Shown one piece after another: positions 27,573 to 36,568 of a stretch of DNA of 64,000 nt. The notes below the pieces were generated by a model. The model did no database searches. It worked only from the letters and a program-made list of their open reading frames with translations, and had not been told where the DNA came from. Each line of letters opens with the position of its first letter. Position 1 is the stretch's first letter. The DNA is taken from NCBI RefSeq assembly GCF_005503625.1, contig NZ_SCMX01000037.1, forward strand, positions 1 to 64,000, in the 5' to 3' direction. The translations under genes were made by a program, and so were the position numbers. Source of the stretch: Cupriavidus sp. 2SB. GTDB taxonomy: Bacteria > Pseudomonadota > Gammaproteobacteria > Burkholderiales > Burkholderiaceae.

Positions 27573-27699
27573 CTCCCCTCTCCCGCGTTGCGGGAGAGGG
27601 GCGGGGGAGAGGGCCAGCGGTGCAAATTGTGATGTGGTCGGCAAGCAGACCCTCCCGCCCTCTCCCCTAACCCCTCTCCCACTTCGCGGGAGAGGGGAA
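27573..27699. repeat. Composite palindromic element R3 (two hairpins facing each other)
   Basis: A left hairpin CTCCCCTCTCCCGC-GTT-GCGGGAGAGGGG (27573-27601) and a right hairpin CCCCTCTCCC-ACTTCG-CGGGAGAGGGG (27671-27697) flank a ~55-bp core. Outer segments GGGGGAGAGGGC (27603-27614) and GCCCTCTCCCC (27657-27667) are also complementary, so the whole unit is a larger inverted repeat. Confidence 0.85.
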
Positions 27700-27755
27700 T
27701 AACACAAGCGGGTTTGTGAGGCATGGCTCTTGCTCTTCTCTCCGTCTAGCCATCC

Positions 27756-27765
27756 TGTCTATACA
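27756..27765. promoter_or_regulatory. HutC-like operator (distal)
   Basis: TGTCTATACA differs in one base from the HutC half-site arrangement TGTA-N2-TACA. It lies about 75 bp upstream of the transporter promoter, so it may help looping or cooperative binding. Confidence 0.5.
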
Positions 27766-27829
27766 ACATTGGTGCATCCCTGCGCCCAATCGTCCATTTC
27801 CGGTGCACGTCCTCAGGTAAACCCCGGGT

Positions 27830-27857
27830 TTGACTTGTATATACAGGCTGGTACATT
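27830..27857 (+). promoter_or_regulatory. Promoter of the hut transporter operon with HutC operator in the spacer
   Basis: TTGACT (27830-27835) and TACATT (27852-27857) are 16 bp apart. The perfect palindrome TGTATATACA (27836-27845) fills the spacer, matching the known HutC/GntR site type TGTA-N2-TACA. A bound repressor would block RNA polymerase directly. The predicted start is ~60 bp before the first gene. Confidence 0.7.
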
Positions 27858-27922
27858 GCCCGTCAGGTCCAGGGAGACGGGACCCCCACTACCCAGAACG
27901 ACGCCCACAGGGAGCCGACAGC

Positions 27923-28870
27923 ATGAAGCTGCACCGCCGCGCCGCATTGATCGTTACCTCCGCGCTATTTGCCACAGCCGCCCACGCCCAGAACACGCCG
28001 GTGACCATCGGCATGAGCGGATGGACGGGTTTTGCGCCGCTGACGCTGGCCGAGAAGGCCGGCATCTTCAAGAAGAACGGTGTCGATGTGGAGATCAAGA
28101 TGATCCCGCAGAAGGACCGGCATCTGGCGCTGGCGTCGGGCGCGATCCAGTGCGCAGCCACTACGGTGGAGACGCATGTGGCGTGGAATGCCAATGGCGT
28201 GCCGATCACGCAGATCGTGCAGCTCGACAAGTCGTATGGTGCCGATGGCCTGGCCGTGCGCGGCGATGTCAAGGGGTTCGCGGATCTCAAGGGCAAGACC
28301 ATCGGCGTGGATGCGCCGGGCACCGCGCCGTACTTCGGACTGGCCTGGATGCTCAAGAAGAACGGCATGACGCTCAAGGACGTGAAGCTGACCACGCTGT
28401 CGCCGCAGGCCGCCGCGCAGGCGTTCGTGGCCGGGCAGAACGATGGCGCGATGACCTACGAGCCGTATCTGTCGACGGTGCGCGCCAACCCGGACAAGGG
28501 CAAGATCCTGGCCACCACGCTCGACTATCCGATGGTGACCGATACCCTGGGCTGCGCGCCGAAGTGGCTCAAGGACAATCCCAAGGCTGCGCAGGCGCTG
28601 GTCGACAGCTATTTCGAAGCGCTGGAGATGATCCGCAAGGACCCGGCGAAATCCAACGAGATCATGGGTGCGGCCGTGAAGCAGACCGGCGAGCAGTTCG
28701 CGAAATCTTCCGCTTACCTGCGCTGGCAGGACAAGGACGCCAACAAGACCTTCTTCGCGGGAGAACTGGCCAGCTTCAGCAAGGAAGCGGCCGATGTGCT
28801 CAAGGACATCGGCGTGATCCGCCAGGTGCCCGACGTGACGGCGCTCTATGACGCCCGGTTCCTCAAGTAA
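27923..28870 (+). CDS. NitT/TauT-family ABC transporter substrate-binding protein in the hut cluster
   Basis: Periplasmic binding protein of 315 residues with a Sec signal peptide (MKLHRRAALIVTSALFATAAHA, cleavage after AHA). The mature part begins QNTPVTIGMSGWTGFAPLTLAEKAGIFKKNG, typical of the SsuA/NMT1-like fold. Family members bind sulfonates, thiamine precursors or other small compounds. Here the HutC operators and the downstream hutC-hutH genes suggest histidine or urocanate as ligand, which is inference from context. The start is ATG 27923; an in-frame codon at 27830 is rejected since it lies inside the promoter. Confidence 0.85.
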   Translation: MKLHRRAALIVTSALFATAAHAQNTPVTIGMSGWTGFAPLTLAEKAGIFKKNGVDVEIKMIPQKDRHLALASGAIQCAATTVETHVAWNANGVPITQIVQLDKSYGADGLAVRGDVKGFADLKGKTIGVDAPGTAPYFGLAWMLKKNGMTLKDVKLTTLSPQAAAQAFVAGQNDGAMTYEPYLSTVRANPDKGKILATTLDYPMVTDTLGCAPKWLKDNPKAAQALVDSYFEALEMIRKDPAKSNEIMGAAVKQTGEQFAKSSAYLRWQDKDANKTFFAGELASFSKEAADVLKDIGVIRQVPDVTALYDARFLK

Positions 28871-28883
28871 GCAGGAGGCAGGC

Positions 28884-29756
28884 ATGTCGCAATCGCCTAC
28901 GCCGACGATGACCACGCGCGCCCCCGCGCCCATTGTCTCCACGTCCAACGAGCGCGCACCGCGTGCACGTCATCCGTGGTTGTCGCCACTGGTGCCCGTG
29001 TCGGCGCGGGCGCGCTGGGTACTCGGCCTGTCGTTCTTCGTCCTGTTCTTTGCGGTCTGGGCGATGGCGACCCTGGGCGGCTTTGTCTCGCGCACGTTCC
29101 TGGCCGATCCGTTGACGATGGCGCGCGAAGGCTGGGCGCTGTTCACCGAGTACGGCTTCATCGGCGATATCGGCATGACGGTCTGGCGCGTGCTCGGCGG
29201 CTTCGTGCTGGCCGCCGTGCTGGCCGTGCCGCTCGGCATCCTGATGGGTGCCTACAAGGCAGCCGAAGCGTTCTTCGAACCGTTCGTGTCGTTTTGCCGA
29301 TACCTGCCGGCGTCCGCATTCATTCCGCTGCTGATCCTCTGGGCCGGCATCGGCGAGACGCAGAAGTTGCTGGTGATCTTTATCGGATCGTTCTTCCAGA
29401 TCGTGCTGATGGTGGCCGTGACGGTGGGCGGCGCGCGCAAGGACCTGGTGGAGGCGGCGTACACGCTGGGTGCAACGCCGCGCGGTATCGTGCGGCGCGT
29501 GCTGATTCCGGGTGCGGCGCCGGACATCGCGGAAATCCTGCGACTCGTGCTGGGTTGGGCGTGGACCTACGTGATCGTGGCCGAGTTGATCGGTTCGTCG
29601 TCGGGCATCGGACACATGATCACGGATAGCCAGGCGCTGCTCAACACCGGACAGATCATCTTCGGCATCATCGTCATCGGCTGCATCGGCCTGATCTCCG
29701 ACCTCGTCTTCAAGCTGGCCAACCAGCGCCTGTTTCCCTGGAGTGCCATCAAATGA
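28884..29756 (+). CDS. ABC transporter permease, NitT/TauT family (hut cluster)
   Basis: Inner-membrane permease of 290 residues. A cytoplasmic N-terminal tail of ~45 residues precedes about six hydrophobic segments. The EAA loop is EAAYTLGATPRGIVRRVLIPGAAPDI. Start: ATG 28884 after GCAGGAGGCAGGC; an upstream in-frame codon at 28848 overlaps the previous gene and has no such site. The stop overlaps the ATPase start (ATGA). Confidence 0.88.
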   Translation: MSQSPTPTMTTRAPAPIVSTSNERAPRARHPWLSPLVPVSARARWVLGLSFFVLFFAVWAMATLGGFVSRTFLADPLTMAREGWALFTEYGFIGDIGMTVWRVLGGFVLAAVLAVPLGILMGAYKAAEAFFEPFVSFCRYLPASAFIPLLILWAGIGETQKLLVIFIGSFFQIVLMVAVTVGGARKDLVEAAYTLGATPRGIVRRVLIPGAAPDIAEILRLVLGWAWTYVIVAELIGSSSGIGHMITDSQALLNTGQIIFGIIVIGCIGLISDLVFKLANQRLFPWSAIK

Positions 29757-30532
29757 GCGCGCTGTCGATCCAGCAGGTATCGCGGACCTTTGCCAACCCG
29801 AACGGTGGCAGCACGCAGGCGTTGCTGCCCGTCGATTTCGAGGTACGCGACAACGATTTCGTGACGATCCTCGGGCCATCGGGCTGCGGCAAGTCCACGC
29901 TGCTGCGCATTGTGGCGGGACTCGATACGCCAAGCGGCGGACGCGTATTGCTCGATGGGCAGGCGGTGGCCGGACCGGGCGCGGACCGCGGCATGGTATT
30001 CCAGTCGTACACGCTGTTTCCGTGGCTGACCATTGCGCAGAACGTGCGCTTTGGCCTGCGCGAGCGCGGCATGAGCGAGGCCGAGCAGAAAGAGCGCAGC
30101 GATTTCTTCATCGCGCGCGTGGGGTTGCGCGGTTTCGAGCAGCACTTCCCGAAGCAGTTGTCGGGTGGCATGCAGCAGCGCACGGCTATTGCGCGGGCGC
30201 TGGCCAACGATCCCAAGATCCTGCTGCTCGACGAGCCGTTCGGTGCGCTCGACAACCAGACGCGCGTGCTGATGCAGGAGTTGCTGCTTGGCATCTGGGA
30301 GTCGCATCGCAAGACGGTATTATTCGTGACGCACGATATCGACGAGGCCATTTTCATGGCGAACCGCGTGGCGGTGTTTTCCGCGCGGCCGGGTCGGATC
30401 AAGAGCGAGATCGCGGTGGATTTCCCCCATCCGCGCCATTACACGATCAAGACGTCGCCCGAATTTTCCGTGCTCAAGGCACGACTGACGGAAGAGATTC
30501 GCGCCGAGGCCATGGCTTCGGCGGAGCACTGA
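29753..30532 (+). CDS. ABC transporter ATPase, NitT/TauT family (hut cluster)
   Basis: Cytoplasmic ATPase of 259 residues. Walker A GPSGCGKST (41-49), Q-loop FQSYTLFPWLT, signature LSGGMQQRTAIARAL, Walker B LLLDEPFGALD and the switch His in FVTHDIDEA. The start ATG 29753 overlaps the permease stop. It completes the three-part importer; hutC follows after 18 bp, so transporter and regulator share a transcript. Confidence 0.92.
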   Translation: MSALSIQQVSRTFANPNGGSTQALLPVDFEVRDNDFVTILGPSGCGKSTLLRIVAGLDTPSGGRVLLDGQAVAGPGADRGMVFQSYTLFPWLTIAQNVRFGLRERGMSEAEQKERSDFFIARVGLRGFEQHFPKQLSGGMQQRTAIARALANDPKILLLDEPFGALDNQTRVLMQELLLGIWESHRKTVLFVTHDIDEAIFMANRVAVFSARPGRIKSEIAVDFPHPRHYTIKTSPEFSVLKARLTEEIRAEAMASAEH

Positions 30533-30550
30533 GCGACACCCCAACGCATC

Positions 30551-31318
30551 ATGAACGCATCCGCCAATCAGGCACCTTCCCCCGCATCGCCGAACGGTCC
30601 CGCTGCGCTGTACCAGCAGGTCAAGGCGTATATCGCGACCCAGATCCAGAGCGGCGCGTGGCAGCCCGGCGACCGTGTGCCGTCGGAGCAGGAGCTTGTG
30701 AACCGCTTCTCGGTATCGCGCATGACGGTCAACCGTGCGCTGCGCGAGTTGTCGGAGCAGGGCAGGGTGGTGCGCGTGGCTGGCGTTGGCACTTTCGTCG
30801 CGGAGCACAAGCCGCAGTCCACGCTGCTGTCGGTGGTGAATCTGCAGGACGAGATCCGCCTGCGCGGCCATGACTATGCGTGCGATGTGATTCTGGTGGA
30901 GCGTGTCTCGGCATCGATCGAAGTGGCCGCGGCGCTGGAGTTGCGTACGGGTGAGTCGGTGTATCACTCGATCTGCATTCATCGCGAGGATGGCGTGCCG
31001 GTGCAACTGGAAGACCGCTACGTGAATCCGCGCGCGGCGCCCGACTTCATCGCGCAGGATTTTTCCGATACGCAGCCCGGCGAGTACCTGCTGCGCAACG
31101 TGCCCTACGATCAGGTGGAGCATGTGGTGGATGCGATAGCTGCCACGCCCGAGCAGGCCGTGCAGCTTGAGATGCCGCCCACCCAGCCCTGCCTGCTGCT
31201 GACGCGCCGCACCTGGACGCATGGCGTGCCCGTGACCTTCGTGCGCTGCCTGCATCCGGGCAACCGGTATCGGCTGGGCAGCCGTTTTCGTGCCGACGGC
31301 AATCCCGCCTTCGGCTAG
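30551..31318 (+). CDS. hutC: Histidine utilisation repressor (GntR/HutC family)
   Basis: Urocanate-responsive repressor of 255 residues. The N-terminal winged helix (about 20-85) shows GDRVPSEQELVNRFSVSRMTVNRALREL, and the C-terminal UTRA ligand domain (about 95-245) shows EDRYVNPRAAPDF and LLLTRRTW. Three HutC-type palindromes at 27756, 27836 and 31374 flank its two transcription units, and it sits at the end of the first, so it should be autoregulated. The start is ATG 30551. Confidence 0.93.
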   Translation: MNASANQAPSPASPNGPAALYQQVKAYIATQIQSGAWQPGDRVPSEQELVNRFSVSRMTVNRALRELSEQGRVVRVAGVGTFVAEHKPQSTLLSVVNLQDEIRLRGHDYACDVILVERVSASIEVAAALELRTGESVYHSICIHREDGVPVQLEDRYVNPRAAPDFIAQDFSDTQPGEYLLRNVPYDQVEHVVDAIAATPEQAVQLEMPPTQPCLLLTRRTWTHGVPVTFVRCLHPGNRYRLGSRFRADGNPAFG

Positions 31319-31331
31319 GACAGTAGCCTGA

Positions 31332-31365
31332 GGCCAACCAAAAGTTGGTCCCAGGTTTTATTTTC
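31332..31365 (+). terminator. Weak hairpin after hutC
   Basis: A 7-bp stem GGCCAAC/GTTGGTC around CAAAA, followed after a few bases by a T-rich stretch (TTTTATTTT). It may reduce read-through from hutC into hutH, but it is a poor terminator. Confidence 0.35.
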
Positions 31366-31393
31366 GACTAACCTGTATAGACAGGCGCATACA
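31364..31393 (+). promoter_or_regulatory. hutH promoter with HutC operator in the spacer
   Basis: TGTATAGACA (31374-31383; extended CCTGTATAGACAGG, a near-perfect palindrome) lies between a weak -35 (TCGACT) and a -10 (CATACA, 31388-31393). This repeats the arrangement at the transporter promoter. The core has one mismatch to TGTA-N2-TACA. Confidence 0.6.
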
Positions 31394-31404
31394 AGGCGTC
31401 TGAC

Positions 31405-32982
31405 ATGACAACACAGACCATGACGCAAGATTCCCGCTCTCTCCTGACCCTCCATCCTGGCCACGTCTCGCTGGACGATCTGCGCCGCATCCATCGTGGC
31501 GAAGTGCGTCTGTCGATGGCCGACAGTGCGTGGGCCGGGGTGCGCGCCGCGCAGGCCACGGTGCAGGACATCATTGATGCCGACGCGGTGGTCTACGGTA
31601 TCAATACCGGCTTCGGCAAGTTGGCCCAGTCGCGCATCCCTCACGACAAGTTGGCCGAGCTGCAGCGCAATCTGGTGTTGTCGCATAGCGTGGGCACGGG
31701 CCCGGACCTCGCGCCCGATACCGTGCGGATGATCCTGGCCATCAAGGCCGTGAGCCTCGCGCGTGGACACTCGGGCGTGCGTCCGGAATTGATCGAGGCG
31801 CTGCTGGCACTCGCCAATCACGGTGTGACGCCATGCATCCCGGCCAAGGGATCGGTCGGTGCGTCGGGCGATCTGGCACCGCTCGCGCACATGTCTTGCA
31901 CGCTGATCGGCGTGGGCGATGTGATGATCGACGGTCAGCGCGTCAGCGCCGCGCAAGGACTGGAGCACGCGGGCCTGCAACCGTTCACGCTGGGACCGAA
32001 GGAGGGGCTGGCGCTGCTCAACGGCACGCAGGTCTCCACGGCGCTGGCGCTGGCCGGATTGTTCGCCGCCGAAGATGCATTCGCGGCGGGACTCGTGGCG
32101 GGCGCGCTGTCGCTGGAAGCGATCAAGGGGTCGGTCAAGCCGTTCGATGCACGCATTCACGAAGCACGGGGTCAAGTCGGACAGATCGCCGTGGCCGGTG
32201 CGGTGCGCGCGATGCTCGACGGTAGCGATATCGTCGATTCGCACAAGGCATGTGGCCGCGTGCAAGATCCGTATTCGATTCGCTGCCAGCCGCAGGTGAT
32301 GGGCGCGTGCCTCGACAACCTGACTCACGCCGCGCGCATCCTGCGTATCGAAGCCAACGCGGCATCGGACAACCCACTGGTGTTTGCCGAGCAGGGCGAT
32401 GTGGTGTCGGGTGGCAACTTCCATGCGGAACCAGTGGCATTTGCGGCCGACATCCTTGCACTCGCCATCGCAGAGATCGGCGCGATCTCCGAGCGCCGCC
32501 TGGCACTGCTGCTCGACACGGGACTGTCGGGTTTGCCACCGTTCCTCGTGCGCGATGGCGGCCTGAACTCGGGCTTCATGATCGCGCAGGTCACGGCAGC
32601 GGCGCTCGCATCCGAGAACAAGTCGCTCTCGCATCCGTCGAGCGTGGACAGCCTGCCAACTTCGGCCAATCAGGAAGATCACGTATCGATGGCGACGTAC
32701 GGCGCGCGTCGTCTCGGCGAGATGGCCGCCAACACGGCGGTGATCGTCGGCATCGAAGCGATGGCCGCTGCGCAAGGCATCGAATTCAGCCGGCCGCTGA
32801 AGTCCTCGCCGCTGATCGAACAGGAACTGGCGCGCATCCGCAGCCGCGTGGCCTTCGTGGAATCGGATCGTTATCTCGCACCCGATATCGAGGCGATGAA
32901 GCAGTGGGTAGTGCAGGGTGATGCGGGGGCGGGGTGGCCTGAGGCGGTACGCGAGATCTTGCCGACCAATACGGGTGTTTGA
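31405..32982 (+). CDS. hutH: Histidine ammonia-lyase
   Basis: Removes ammonia from L-histidine to give trans-urocanate, first step of histidine degradation. The 525-residue protein carries the self-cyclising MIO triad Ala153-Ser154-Gly155 ([15 protein letters not shown]), [16 protein letters not shown], and the C-terminal [18 protein letters not shown]. The start is ATG 31405 after AAGG at 7-nt spacing; ATG 31420 is an alternative. It is first of the hutH-U-D-I-F-G unit under a HutC operator. A palindromic repeat lies in the 78 bp before hutU. Confidence 0.97.
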   Translation: MTTQTMTQDSRSLLTLHPGHVSLDDLRRIHRGEVRLSMADSAWAGVRAAQATVQDIIDADAVVYGINTGFGKLAQSRIPHDKLAELQRNLVLSHSVGTGPDLAPDTVRMILAIKAVSLARGHSGVRPELIEALLALANHGVTPCIPAKGSVGASGDLAPLAHMSCTLIGVGDVMIDGQRVSAAQGLEHAGLQPFTLGPKEGLALLNGTQVSTALALAGLFAAEDAFAAGLVAGALSLEAIKGSVKPFDARIHEARGQVGQIAVAGAVRAMLDGSDIVDSHKACGRVQDPYSIRCQPQVMGACLDNLTHAARILRIEANAASDNPLVFAEQGDVVSGGNFHAEPVAFAADILALAIAEIGAISERRLALLLDTGLSGLPPFLVRDGGLNSGFMIAQVTAAALASENKSLSHPSSVDSLPTSANQEDHVSMATYGARRLGEMAANTAVIVGIEAMAAAQGIEFSRPLKSSPLIEQELARIRSRVAFVESDRYLAPDIEAMKQWVVQGDAGAGWPEAVREILPTNTGV

Positions 32983-32989
32983 ACCGCCT

Positions 32990-33030
32990 GCCCTCTCCCC
33001 CGCCCCTCTCCCGCTTGCGGGAGAGGGGAG
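32990..33030. repeat. Palindromic CCCCTCTCCCGC element R4, inside the hut operon
   Basis: A perfect hairpin CCCCTCTCCCGC-TT-GCGGGAGAGGGG (33003-33028) is preceded by a half element GCCCTCTCCCC (32990-33000). Unlike the other copies it lies between two genes of the same operon, hutH and hutU. Confidence 0.85.
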
Positions 33031-33060
33031 AAAACCGAACGCATATTGAAAGAGACAACC

Positions 33061-34761
33061 ATGAACGCTAACGAACGTCAATTCAGCACCGCGCGCGGCC
33101 AGCGCGAAATCCGCGCCCCGCGTGGCACGCAACTGCACTGCAAGAACTGGCTCATCGAAGCGGCCTATCGCATGCTGCAGAACAACCTCGATCCCGACGT
33201 GGCAGAGCGTCCGCAGGATCTCGTGGTCTATGGCGGCATCGGCAAGGCTGCGCGCAACTGGGAGTGCTTCGACGCCATCCTCGACAGCCTGCGTCGCCTC
33301 GGTGAAGAAGAATCGCTGCTCGTGCAATCCGGCAAACCGGTGGGCGTGTTCCGCACGCATGCCGATGCGCCGCGCGTGCTGATCGCCAATTCGAACCTCG
33401 TGCCGCACTGGGCCAACTGGGATCACTTCAACGAACTCGATCGTGCTGGCCTGATGATGTACGGCCAGATGACGGCGGGTTCGTGGATCTACATCGGCAC
33501 ACAAGGCATTGTGCAGGGCACGTTTGAGACGTTCGTCGAAGCGGGCAATCAGCACTTCGGCGGCAACCTGACCGGCAAGTGGATTCTGACTGCGGGGCTC
33601 GGCGGCATGGGCGGCGCGCAGCCGCTGGCCGGTGTGCTGGCCGGTGCGTGCGTGCTGACGATCGAGTGCCAGGAGTCGCGCATCGACTTCCGCATCCGTA
33701 CCCGCTATCTCGACAAGAAGGCCACGACGCTCGATGAAGCGCTGGCCATGATCGACACGGCGACGAAGAATGGCGAAGCGATCTCCGTGGGTTTGCTCGG
33801 CAACGCGGCGGAGATCGTGCCGGAACTCGTGCGTCGTGCGCAGGCCGGTGGTATCCGTCCGGACATCGTCACGGACCAGACCTCGGCCCATGATCTCGTC
33901 AATGGATACCTGCCTGAAGGCTGGACCGTCGCGCAATGGGAAGACCTGCGCCAGCGCGATCCGAAGGCGGTGGAAGCGGCAGCGCGCGCATCCATCGTCA
34001 AGCATGTGAATGCGATGCTCGCGTTCCAGCAGATGGGTGTGCCCACGCTTGATTACGGCAACAACATCCGACAGGTAGCGTTCGACGAAGGCGTGAAGAA
34101 CGCGTTCGATTTTCCGGGCTTTGTGCCGGCGTATATCCGTCCGCTGTTCTGTCGCGGCAAGGGGCCGTTCCGCTGGGTGGCGCTGTCGGGCGATCCCGAG
34201 GATATCTACAAGACCGATGCCAAGATGAAGGAGCTGTTCCCCGAGGACAAGCACCTGCACCGCTGGCTCGACATGGCGCGCGAGCGCATTGCGTTCCAGG
34301 GCCTGCCTGCGCGCATCTGCTGGGTGGGTCTCGACGAACGCCATCGCGCCGGCCTCGCGTTCAACGAGATGGTGAAATCGGGCGAGTTGAAGGCGCCGGT
34401 CGTGATCGGTCGCGATCATCTGGATTGCGGCTCGGTGGCGTCACCGAATCGCGAAACGGAATCGATGCGCGATGGCTCCGATGCGGTATCCGATTGGCCG
34501 CTGCTCAACGCGCTGCTGAACACAGCGGGCGGCGCGACGTGGGTGAGCCTGCATCATGGGGGCGGCGTCGGCATGGGCTTCTCGCAGCATGCGGGCGTGG
34601 TCATCGTTTGCGATGGCACCGATGCCGCAGCCAAGCGCATCGAGCGCGTGCTCTGGAACGATCCGGCTACCGGCGTGATGCGCCATGCCGATGCGGGCTA
34701 TGACATCGCCATCGATTGCGCGAAGGAGAAGGGACTCGACCTGCCAATGGTGAATCGCTGA
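33061..34761 (+). CDS. hutU: Urocanate hydratase
   Basis: NAD-dependent conversion of urocanate to 4-imidazolone-5-propionate. The 566-residue protein begins [19 protein letters not shown] and shows [54 protein letters not shown] and the C-terminal [15 protein letters not shown]. The start is ATG 33061; an in-frame codon at 33046 lacks support. The stop overlaps the hutD start (TGATG). Confidence 0.97.
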   Translation: MNANERQFSTARGQREIRAPRGTQLHCKNWLIEAAYRMLQNNLDPDVAERPQDLVVYGGIGKAARNWECFDAILDSLRRLGEEESLLVQSGKPVGVFRTHADAPRVLIANSNLVPHWANWDHFNELDRAGLMMYGQMTAGSWIYIGTQGIVQGTFETFVEAGNQHFGGNLTGKWILTAGLGGMGGAQPLAGVLAGACVLTIECQESRIDFRIRTRYLDKKATTLDEALAMIDTATKNGEAISVGLLGNAAEIVPELVRRAQAGGIRPDIVTDQTSAHDLVNGYLPEGWTVAQWEDLRQRDPKAVEAAARASIVKHVNAMLAFQQMGVPTLDYGNNIRQVAFDEGVKNAFDFPGFVPAYIRPLFCRGKGPFRWVALSGDPEDIYKTDAKMKELFPEDKHLHRWLDMARERIAFQGLPARICWVGLDERHRAGLAFNEMVKSGELKAPVVIGRDHLDCGSVASPNRETESMRDGSDAVSDWPLLNALLNTAGGATWVSLHHGGGVGMGFSQHAGVVIVCDGTDAAAKRIERVLWNDPATGVMRHADAGYDIAIDCAKEKGLDLPMVNR

Positions 34762-35339
34762 TGGCCTTGACGAAGTTTGCGCTGGCCGACATCGTTCCCA
34801 CGCCGTGGAAGAACGGTGGCGGCACCACGCGCGAGATTGCGGTGTGGCCGCCCGGCGCCGGCATGGACAGTTTTGCCTGGCGCATCAGCGTGGCCGATAT
34901 CGCGACCGATGGTCCGTTTTCGGCGTTCCCCGGCATCGATCGACAGATCGTGTTGCTCGATGGCAATGGCGTGCATCTGCAAGCGCATGACGATTCGTTC
35001 TGCCACAAGCTCGTGCGCGTGGGTGAACCGTTCGCGTTCTCCGGCGATACCGATGTGCATGCCGCGCTGGTGGATGGCGCCACGCGCGACTTCAACGTGA
35101 TGACCCGCCGTGGCGTGTGCCGTGCGGAGATCAACCTGAAACGCCAGCCGTTCACAGTTGTACCCACCGATGCCATGGCGCTGCTGCTGGTATTGCGCGG
35201 CACGTGGAACGATGGCGATGGCATGCAACTCGCCGAGGGCGAGGGCGTATGGTTGCCGCTCGGCACACCGGCCCTCACCATGACGCATACGGATATTGCC
35301 GCGCTATGCCTGCGTGTGACCCTGCATATGGAGCCGTAA
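34761..35339 (+). CDS. hutD: HutD-family protein
   Basis: Cupin-like protein of 192 residues with the HutD signature [17 protein letters not shown] near the N-terminus and WRISVADI. HutD is not a catabolic enzyme; in Pseudomonas it is thought to moderate hut expression, possibly by binding formylglutamate. The start ATG 34761 overlaps the hutU stop, and hutI begins two bases after its stop. Confidence 0.93.
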   Translation: MALTKFALADIVPTPWKNGGGTTREIAVWPPGAGMDSFAWRISVADIATDGPFSAFPGIDRQIVLLDGNGVHLQAHDDSFCHKLVRVGEPFAFSGDTDVHAALVDGATRDFNVMTRRGVCRAEINLKRQPFTVVPTDAMALLLVLRGTWNDGDGMQLAEGEGVWLPLGTPALTMTHTDIAALCLRVTLHMEP

Positions 35340-35341
35340 CG

Positions 35342-36568
35342 ATGACTCGCACCGACGCGCCGTCTGCCGACGGCATCTGGCATCACTGCCACCTGCTGCC
35401 CGATGGCAACATCGATCGCGCCATACGTGATGGGGCGCTTGTCGTTGAGGCGGGTCGCATTGTGTGGCTGGGGCCGCTGGCAGCGTTGCCCGATGGACTT
35501 GCACACCTTCCGCGTCATGATGCGAACGGCGCCTGGATCACGCCCGGTCTGGTCGATTGTCATACGCACCTGGTCTATGGCGGTCAGCGCGCCGACGAGT
35601 TTGCGATGCGGCTGGCGGGTGCCAGCTACGAAGACATCGCGCGTGCGGGTGGCGGCATCGTCTCCACCGTGCGTGCCACGCGCGAGGCCGATGAAGCCAC
35701 GCTGTTCGCACAGGCCGCGCTGCGTCTCGAAGCCCTGCTGGCCGAAGGCGTGACGGCCATCGAGATCAAGTCGGGTTATGGTTTGTCACTCGATGCCGAG
35801 CGCAAGCAATTGCGTGTGGCGCGGCAACTTGGCGAGGCGTATGGCGTGTCGGTGTACACGACCTTCCTTGGTGCCCATGCGCTGCCGCCCGAGTACGCGG
35901 GGCGCGCCGATGACTATATCGATCTCGTCTGCAACGCGATGCTGCCCGCGCTGGCAGAAGAAAAACTGGTCGATGCCGTCGATGCGTTCTGTGAAGGCAT
36001 TGGCTTCTCGCCCGCGCAGACCACACGAGTTTTCGACGCCGCCGCGCGATACGGCCTGCCGGTCAGGCTGCATGCGGAGCAACTGAGCAACCTCGGCGGT
36101 GCTGCGCTCGCTGCACGGCATGGGGCATTGTCCGCCGACCATCTCGAACATCTGGACGAAGCCGGTGTGGCAGCGATGGCCGAGGCCGGCACGGTAGCGG
36201 TGTTGCTGCCGGGCGCCTACTATTTCCTGCGGGACACGCATCTGCCGCCGCTCGCACTGCTGCGTCAGTACGGCGTGCCCGTGGCGATTTCCACTGATCA
36301 CAATCCGGGCACCTCGCCCACTACGTCGCTGCTGCTGATGATGAACATGGCCTGTACGTTGTTCCGCATGACCGTGCCCGAGGTGCTGGCCGGTGTGACC
36401 ACTCACGCGGCGCGCGCACTTGGGGCTTCGGATCGTCACGGCGCGCTGGCCGTGGGACGTAGCGCCGATTTCGCGCTGTGGCAAATCGCTTCACCGGCCG
36501 AACTGGCGTACTGGTTCGGCCGCAATCCGTGCGTGGGCGTGGTGCGGCAAGGCAAGGTGTATCGATGA
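35342..36568 (+). CDS. hutI: Imidazolonepropionase
   Basis: Metal-dependent hydrolase that opens 4-imidazolone-5-propionate to N-formimidoyl-L-glutamate. The 408-residue amidohydrolase has the metal motif [16 protein letters not shown], the substrate region [16 protein letters not shown] with a metal His, SADHLEHLD and [11 protein letters not shown]. The start is ATG 35342, two bases after the hutD stop. The stop overlaps the hutF start (ATGA). Confidence 0.97.
   Translation: MTRTDAPSADGIWHHCHLLPDGNIDRAIRDGALVVEAGRIVWLGPLAALPDGLAHLPRHDANGAWITPGLVDCHTHLVYGGQRADEFAMRLAGASYEDIARAGGGIVSTVRATREADEATLFAQAALRLEALLAEGVTAIEIKSGYGLSLDAERKQLRVARQLGEAYGVSVYTTFLGAHALPPEYAGRADDYIDLVCNAMLPALAEEKLVDAVDAFCEGIGFSPAQTTRVFDAAARYGLPVRLHAEQLSNLGGAALAARHGALSADHLEHLDEAGVAAMAEAGTVAVLLPGAYYFLRDTHLPPLALLRQYGVPVAISTDHNPGTSPTTSLLLMMNMACTLFRMTVPEVLAGVTTHAARALGASDRHGALAVGRSADFALWQIASPAELAYWFGRNPCVGVVRQGKVYR

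Larger units (their letters stand above)
27552..27922. other. Regulatory and repeat-bearing intergenic region before the hut transporter
   Basis: About 370 bp. The left half is the composite palindrome R3 (27573-27699). The right half carries a first HutC-like site (27756-27765) and a promoter with a second site in its spacer (27830-27857). No gene is visible. Confidence 0.7.
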
